Assembly: GCA_900556795.1 (NCBI GenBank)
Contig: USQD01000036.1
Location: 1 to 11,699, forward strand
Direction of reading: 5' to 3'
Origin: an uncultured Prevotella sp.
GTDB taxonomy: Bacteria; Bacteroidota; Bacteroidia; Bacteroidales; Bacteroidaceae
DNA: 11,699 bases
This document shows, one piece after another, positions 7,963-11,699 of this stretch (position 1 is its first letter; each line of letters begins with the position of its first letter). The notes under the pieces are model-generated. The model was given only the letters and a program-made list of their open reading frames with translations, did not search any database and was not told the origin of the DNA. The translations under genes were made by a program, and so were the position numbers.

Positions 7963-8004
7963 CAGCAGAAACAATAACAATACAAATTAACAATCTACAA
8001 AGAT

Positions 8005-10011
8005 ATGAAGAAATACCTTATTTTATTAATTACAGTACTTACATCACTCCATGTTTCTGCACAGAGTGATGGCTCACAGTTATGGCTAGGAAAGCAGTAT
8101 GCTAACTCATGCCAAGTCATCTCACAGTTGCCCGATGATGCAACAGCCAAGATTGCCAAGCAGGAGTTGGAAAACAACTGGCGTGGCAAGAATGTTGAGC
8201 TAAAGATAGACAAGGCTCTGAATCTTGGCGAGGGCTATAACCTCTATGCCCGTCCTGCCCAGCAAGGCGACAACATTCAGTATGAAGCAACTATCACCGC
8301 CAGCAATCCTATCGGCTTGCTCTACGGTGCCTACGAGCTGATTCGACTTCAGAACACCGATGCCTACAACACAGGTAGCGGCAATCAACAGAACTTCAGT
8401 AAAGCTATAGATAAAACCGAGAAACCACAAGTGGGTCTCCGCATCCTCAACCATTGGGATAATCTCGATGGCAGCATCGAACGTGGCTATGCCGGCAAGA
8501 GCATCTTCAAATGGGAAGAAATCAAACTCGGCAAAAACGGCAAGGGTGGCAGCATCAGCAAGAGTCTTCACGACCGTCTCATCACCTATGCCCGTGCCAA
8601 CGCCTCTTTGGGTATCAACGGCAGCGTACTGAACAATGTAAACGCATCACCAAAGATGATGACTGCTGAATACCTTAATAAGGTGAAGGTCATCGCCAAC
8701 ATCCTGCGTCCTTATGGCATCCGGGTATACCTCAGCATCAACTTCGCTTCGCCTATGGCATTGGGCTATACCAAGACTGCAGACCCATTGGATAAAAAGG
8801 TACAACAGTGGTGGAAGAAGAAAGCAAAGGAAATTTATGCTGCCATTCCAGACTTTGGCGGATTCCTGGTAAAAGCTAATTCTGAAGGACAACCTGGTCC
8901 TGGCGATTACCACCGCACTCATGCCGAGGGAGCCAACATGCTTGCCGATGCCGTCAAACCATACGGAGGCATCATCATGTGGAGAAGCTTTGTATATGGT
9001 GCTAATCATAAAGGAGAAGACCGCGTAAAGCAAGCTGTCAGCGAATTCAAAGGTATGGATGGAAAGTTCCGTGACAATGTAATCCTCCAGTCAAAGAACG
9101 GTCCGCTCGACTTCCAGCCTCGTGAACCATACGCTCCTATCTTCGACAACATCAAACAGACACCTCAGATAGCAGAACTTCAGATTACCCAGGAATATCT
9201 CGGACAGTCTAAACACCTCACCTATCTCGCCCCAATGTGGAAGGAATTCTTTGATTTTGTCAATCCAAACAAACTGGTTGGAATCTCAGGTGTAGCCAAT
9301 ATCGGTGATGATGCCAACTGGTGTGGTCATCCTTTCTCACAGGCAAACTGGTATGCCTTCGGCCGATTGGCATGGAATCCTTCACTTACAGCTGAAGAGA
9401 TTGCTCATGAATGGCTCGTACAGACCTACGAAAACCAGGACGAGAAGTTCACCAAACCTGTAGAGATGATGATGATGACTTCCCGCGAAGCTTGCGTCAA
9501 CTATATGATGCCTTTGGGTTTGCATCATATCTTCAAGTTCGACCACCACTACGGTCCTGAACCTGATGGTTTCATCGCAAGTTATCCTCTGGAATGGTGC
9601 CCGGTTTATTATCACAAGGCAGATGCTCAGGGTGTTGGTTTCGACCGCTCATCCAAAGGTACAGATGCCGTAGGTCAGTATCCGGAACCATATCGCAGTC
9701 AGTATGACAACATCGAGACTTGCCCAGAAGAATATCTCCTATGGTTCCATCATGTAGCTTGGGATTACAAAATGAAATCAGGAAGCACCCTTTGGCAGGA
9801 ACTTTGCATGAAGTACAACATGGGCGTAGCGATGGTTGAAGTATATCGCGACTTCTGGCACACCTCAGCCAAACAGTATATGAAGGGGCATGAACAGGAA
9901 TGGCAACATACCGATTCATTATTAAATGTACAGTTGGAAAACGCCAAGGAATGGCGCAATACCTGCCTCAAGTATTTTCAAACCTTTTCTAAAATGAAGA
10001 TCTATGAATAA
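8005..10011 (+). CDS. xynF: GH67 alpha-glucuronidase
   Basis: Removes 4-O-methyl-glucuronic acid or glucuronic acid alpha-1,2-linked to the non-reducing terminal xylose of xylooligosaccharides, an inverting reaction. The signal peptide (1-19, ending VSA before Gln20) has no lipobox, so a periplasmic location is inferred. Domains follow the GH67 pattern: an N-terminal alpha/beta domain (about 25-135), a central catalytic barrel (about 140-480) and a helical C-terminal part. By comparison with Cellvibrio GlcA67A, NSEGQPGPGD gives the general acid Glu294, GPLDFQ gives Asp369 and TQEYLG gives Glu397. At 668 residues it is of normal length. It begins 83 bases after the regulator stop, has its own candidate promoter, and overlaps the GH35 gene by 8 bases. 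GH67 enzymes act on short terminally decorated oligomers, which fits cooperation with the GH10 xylanase. Symbol by analogy with P. bryantii xynF; aguA is the usual name elsewhere. Confidence 0.96.
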   Translation: MKKYLILLITVLTSLHVSAQSDGSQLWLGKQYANSCQVISQLPDDATAKIAKQELENNWRGKNVELKIDKALNLGEGYNLYARPAQQGDNIQYEATITASNPIGLLYGAYELIRLQNTDAYNTGSGNQQNFSKAIDKTEKPQVGLRILNHWDNLDGSIERGYAGKSIFKWEEIKLGKNGKGGSISKSLHDRLITYARANASLGINGSVLNNVNASPKMMTAEYLNKVKVIANILRPYGIRVYLSINFASPMALGYTKTADPLDKKVQQWWKKKAKEIYAAIPDFGGFLVKANSEGQPGPGDYHRTHAEGANMLADAVKPYGGIIMWRSFVYGANHKGEDRVKQAVSEFKGMDGKFRDNVILQSKNGPLDFQPREPYAPIFDNIKQTPQIAELQITQEYLGQSKHLTYLAPMWKEFFDFVNPNKLVGISGVANIGDDANWCGHPFSQANWYAFGRLAWNPSLTAEEIAHEWLVQTYENQDEKFTKPVEMMMMTSREACVNYMMPLGLHHIFKFDHHYGPEPDGFIASYPLEWCPVYYHKADAQGVGFDRSSKGTDAVGQYPEPYRSQYDNIETCPEEYLLWFHHVAWDYKMKSGSTLWQELCMKYNMGVAMVEVYRDFWHTSAKQYMKGHEQEWQHTDSLLNVQLENAKEWRNTCLKYFQTFSKMKIYE

Positions 10012-11650
10012 AATTGTATTATCTTTTCTAACATTATTATGCTGCATCAACATACAAGCTGGAGTGAAACTGCAGAAGCAAGGCTCTGCCACTCAACTTG
10101 TTGTCAATGACAAACCGATGCTTCTCCTGGCTGGCGAATTGAGCAACTCAGCAGCAACAAGTCCTGCCGACATCAGGAAAGCATTGAAACAGATGAAGAA
10201 TAGCGGAGTCAACTCTGTCTTCGTTCCTGCATATTGGGAATTTGTAGAACCTAATGAGGGCAAATATGATTTCGCACTCGTAGACAGCGTCATCACAACA
10301 GCCCGTAAGCATGACTTGAAGATTGTCTTCCTATGGTTTGGCGCCTGGAAGAACTCTATGAGCTGCTATGCTCCACTATGGGTAAAGGAAAACACCAAGC
10401 GTTTCCCTCGTTCACTCACCGAGAATGGCAAACCATTGGAGATATGCACTGCCTTCAGCGACAACCTGCTTCAAGCAGACAAACGAGCATTCTGCGAACT
10501 GATGAAACACATCAAATCCGTAGACAGTCAGGAGAATACCGTTATCATGATGCAGGTAGAAAACGAAATCGGCATGCTCGAATCTGCCCGCGACCATTCT
10601 CCTCTTGCCGAAAAAGCTTACAGACAACCCGTTCCTGCCCCATTACTCAAGGCGCTCAAGCTCAAGAAGAAAGGTACATGGGCAGAAGTTTTCGGTACTG
10701 ACCGTTATGCTGACGAGAAATTCCAGGCATATTACTATGCCAAGTATGTAGAACAACTAGCCTCAGCAGGCAAAGCCATCTACAATATTCCGATGTATGT
10801 AAATGCTGCAATGAACAGCCGTGGCAGAAAACCAGGCGAATATCCTTCTGCCGGTCCACTAGCTCATCTGATTGATATATGGAAATGCGGTGCACCAAGT
10901 ATCGACATCTTTGCACCAGATATCTATGATACCGGTTACAAGGGATGGGTAGAGAAATACAAGCGTGCCGACAATCCTTTCTTCACTCCAGAAGTGAAAT
11001 GCGATATCAATAGCGGCGTAAAGGCATATTATACCTTCGGCGAAACAGATGCCATCAGTTTCAGTCCGTTTGCTCTCGATGAAGCTAACTACAAGGTGAA
11101 GAACAGTCTCAGACGTTCATATAAGGTTATCAACCAGCTCTCTCCTATCCTGCTTCAGCATCAGGGAAAGGGTAAAAACTGGGGATTACTCTTCGACCAG
11201 GAAGATAAAGAACGCATCATCGAAGATGGCGATATCACCATGACTTGCCGTCATTTCTTCACGCTACCATGGGATCCACGTGCTACAGATGGAAGCAAAT
11301 GGCCTGAAGGCGGCGGATTGATTCTGAAACTCGCCAAGAACGAATACATCATAGCTGGTAATGGTATCGTCGTAGTTTTCCAAAGTAAGACAGAAAAAGC
11401 GCAAGCTGAAGAAAAGAAACTCGGTGAGGACGGATTTGTTAACAACGGTGGAACCGAAACAAAGAAGCAAGCCACTACTTTCAAAGGCAAGCGTATCGGT
11501 ATCGGATATGTTGACCAGATTGAAGTAGACAAAAACGGTAAATTACAGTTTATCCGCCGTGACAACGGTGACCAAGACCACCAGGGACGCCATGCCCGCA
11601 TCTCATGTGGCGACAATAAAATACTCCACATCAAACTGTACGAATACTAA
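10004..11650 (+). CDS. GH35 beta-galactosidase-like enzyme with DUF5597 C-terminal domain
   Basis: Predicted retaining exo-glycosidase of family GH35, most likely a beta-galactosidase acting on a terminal sugar of hemicellulose oligomers. The signal peptide covers about 1-19; Cys13 and Cys14 lack a proper lipobox, so a soluble periplasmic protein is inferred. The TIM barrel spans about 35-370. QVENEIG gives the acid/base Glu188, and TPEVK gives the probable nucleophile Glu330, with spacing typical of GH35. The C-terminal part (about 375-548) matches the DUF5597 domain of the Cellvibrio Bgl35A type, including a closing GDQDHQGRH motif (522-530). The ATG lies inside the last codons of the GH67 gene (8-base overlap), so translational coupling is likely; the next Met (39) would lose the signal peptide. 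The substrate is not readable from sequence. Galactose-capped xylan or xyloglucan side chains are the main options, and an alpha-L-arabinopyranosidase activity is a further one. Confidence 0.9.
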   Translation: MNKIVLSFLTLLCCINIQAGVKLQKQGSATQLVVNDKPMLLLAGELSNSAATSPADIRKALKQMKNSGVNSVFVPAYWEFVEPNEGKYDFALVDSVITTARKHDLKIVFLWFGAWKNSMSCYAPLWVKENTKRFPRSLTENGKPLEICTAFSDNLLQADKRAFCELMKHIKSVDSQENTVIMMQVENEIGMLESARDHSPLAEKAYRQPVPAPLLKALKLKKKGTWAEVFGTDRYADEKFQAYYYAKYVEQLASAGKAIYNIPMYVNAAMNSRGRKPGEYPSAGPLAHLIDIWKCGAPSIDIFAPDIYDTGYKGWVEKYKRADNPFFTPEVKCDINSGVKAYYTFGETDAISFSPFALDEANYKVKNSLRRSYKVINQLSPILLQHQGKGKNWGLLFDQEDKERIIEDGDITMTCRHFFTLPWDPRATDGSKWPEGGGLILKLAKNEYIIAGNGIVVVFQSKTEKAQAEEKKLGEDGFVNNGGTETKKQATTFKGKRIGIGYVDQIEVDKNGKLQFIRRDNGDQDHQGRHARISCGDNKILHIKLYEY

Positions 11651-11677
11651 AACGTCTATATATAATAAGGTATAAAG

Positions 11678-11699
11678 GGGATTTGCAGCTGCAAATCCC
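11678..11699 (+). terminator. Perfect palindrome at the end of the GH67-GH35 operon, probable terminator
   Basis: The last 22 bases of the window form a perfect palindrome: arm GGGATTTGC, centre AGCT, arm GCAAATCCC. It starts 27 bases after the GH35 stop and would fold into a 9-bp stem with a 4-base loop in RNA. Any T-run lies beyond the window edge, so the terminator call rests on position and symmetry. Being symmetric, it could serve transcription from both sides. Confidence 0.7.

Noticed and set aside
7872..8069. A 65-codon plus-strand frame bridging the regulator end and the GH67 start
   Set aside because: It overlaps both genes in another frame and runs through the candidate promoter; no sign of a real peptide.
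1..11699. CRISPR arrays, tRNA or rRNA genes, insertion sequences, attachment sites
   Set aside because: No regularly spaced repeats, RNA gene signatures, transposase or integrase genes or flanking duplications were seen. Gene style is uniform across the window, with no sign of a foreign insertion.

Overview
The window reads as part of a Bacteroidales chromosome, most likely a Prevotella or Segatella species. The evidence is a single-polypeptide hybrid two-component system, promoters of the Bacteroidetes TAnnTTTG type, no Shine-Dalgarno sequences, and a gene set matching the xylanase cluster described in Prevotella bryantii. The species is not determined from the sequence. Coding density is high: six genes (five complete, one cut by the window edge), no RNA genes, no mobile elements, no CRISPR, and no gene-free stretch above 300 bases. 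The longest gap is the 246-base divergent control region.

Layout: a leftward operon runs from about 3800 to the left edge, in transcription order a GDSL/SGNH carbohydrate esterase (xynE-like, 3757 to 2555), a GPH-family sugar:cation symporter (xynD-like, 2499 to 1066) and a GH10 endo-xylanase (xynA-like, 989 to the edge, missing its C-terminus). Rightward from 4004 lies a 1305-residue hybrid two-component regulator with a double beta-propeller sensor. A second rightward operon follows: a GH67 alpha-glucuronidase (xynF-like, 8005 to 10011) overlapping by 8 bases a GH35/DUF5597 glycosidase (10004 to 11650). A perfect 22-base palindrome at the right edge is probably the terminator.

Together the genes form a self-regulated unit for glucuronoxylan fragments. 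All four enzymes have signal peptides without a convincing lipobox, so they probably act in the periplasm. The esterase would remove acyl groups, GH67 would remove terminal 4-O-methylglucuronate, GH10 would shorten the backbone, GH35 would remove a terminal beta-galactosyl (or similar) cap, and the symporter would carry products across the inner membrane. The regulator would sense a xylan oligosaccharide in the periplasm and switch on both operons. No SusC/SusD pair is present, so outer-membrane uptake must be encoded elsewhere.

The most interesting signals are regulatory. The two enzyme-operon promoters share a box, AT[A/T]AAAGAG, at an identical distance (17 bases) from the -7 element, where a normal -33 element would be. 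The regulator's own promoter lacks this box and has a normal -33 TTTG. The regulator also differs in place and, from memory, in length and sensor type from the XynR reported for P. bryantii, and the coupled GH35 is an addition to that reported cluster. I see no wholly new class of system.
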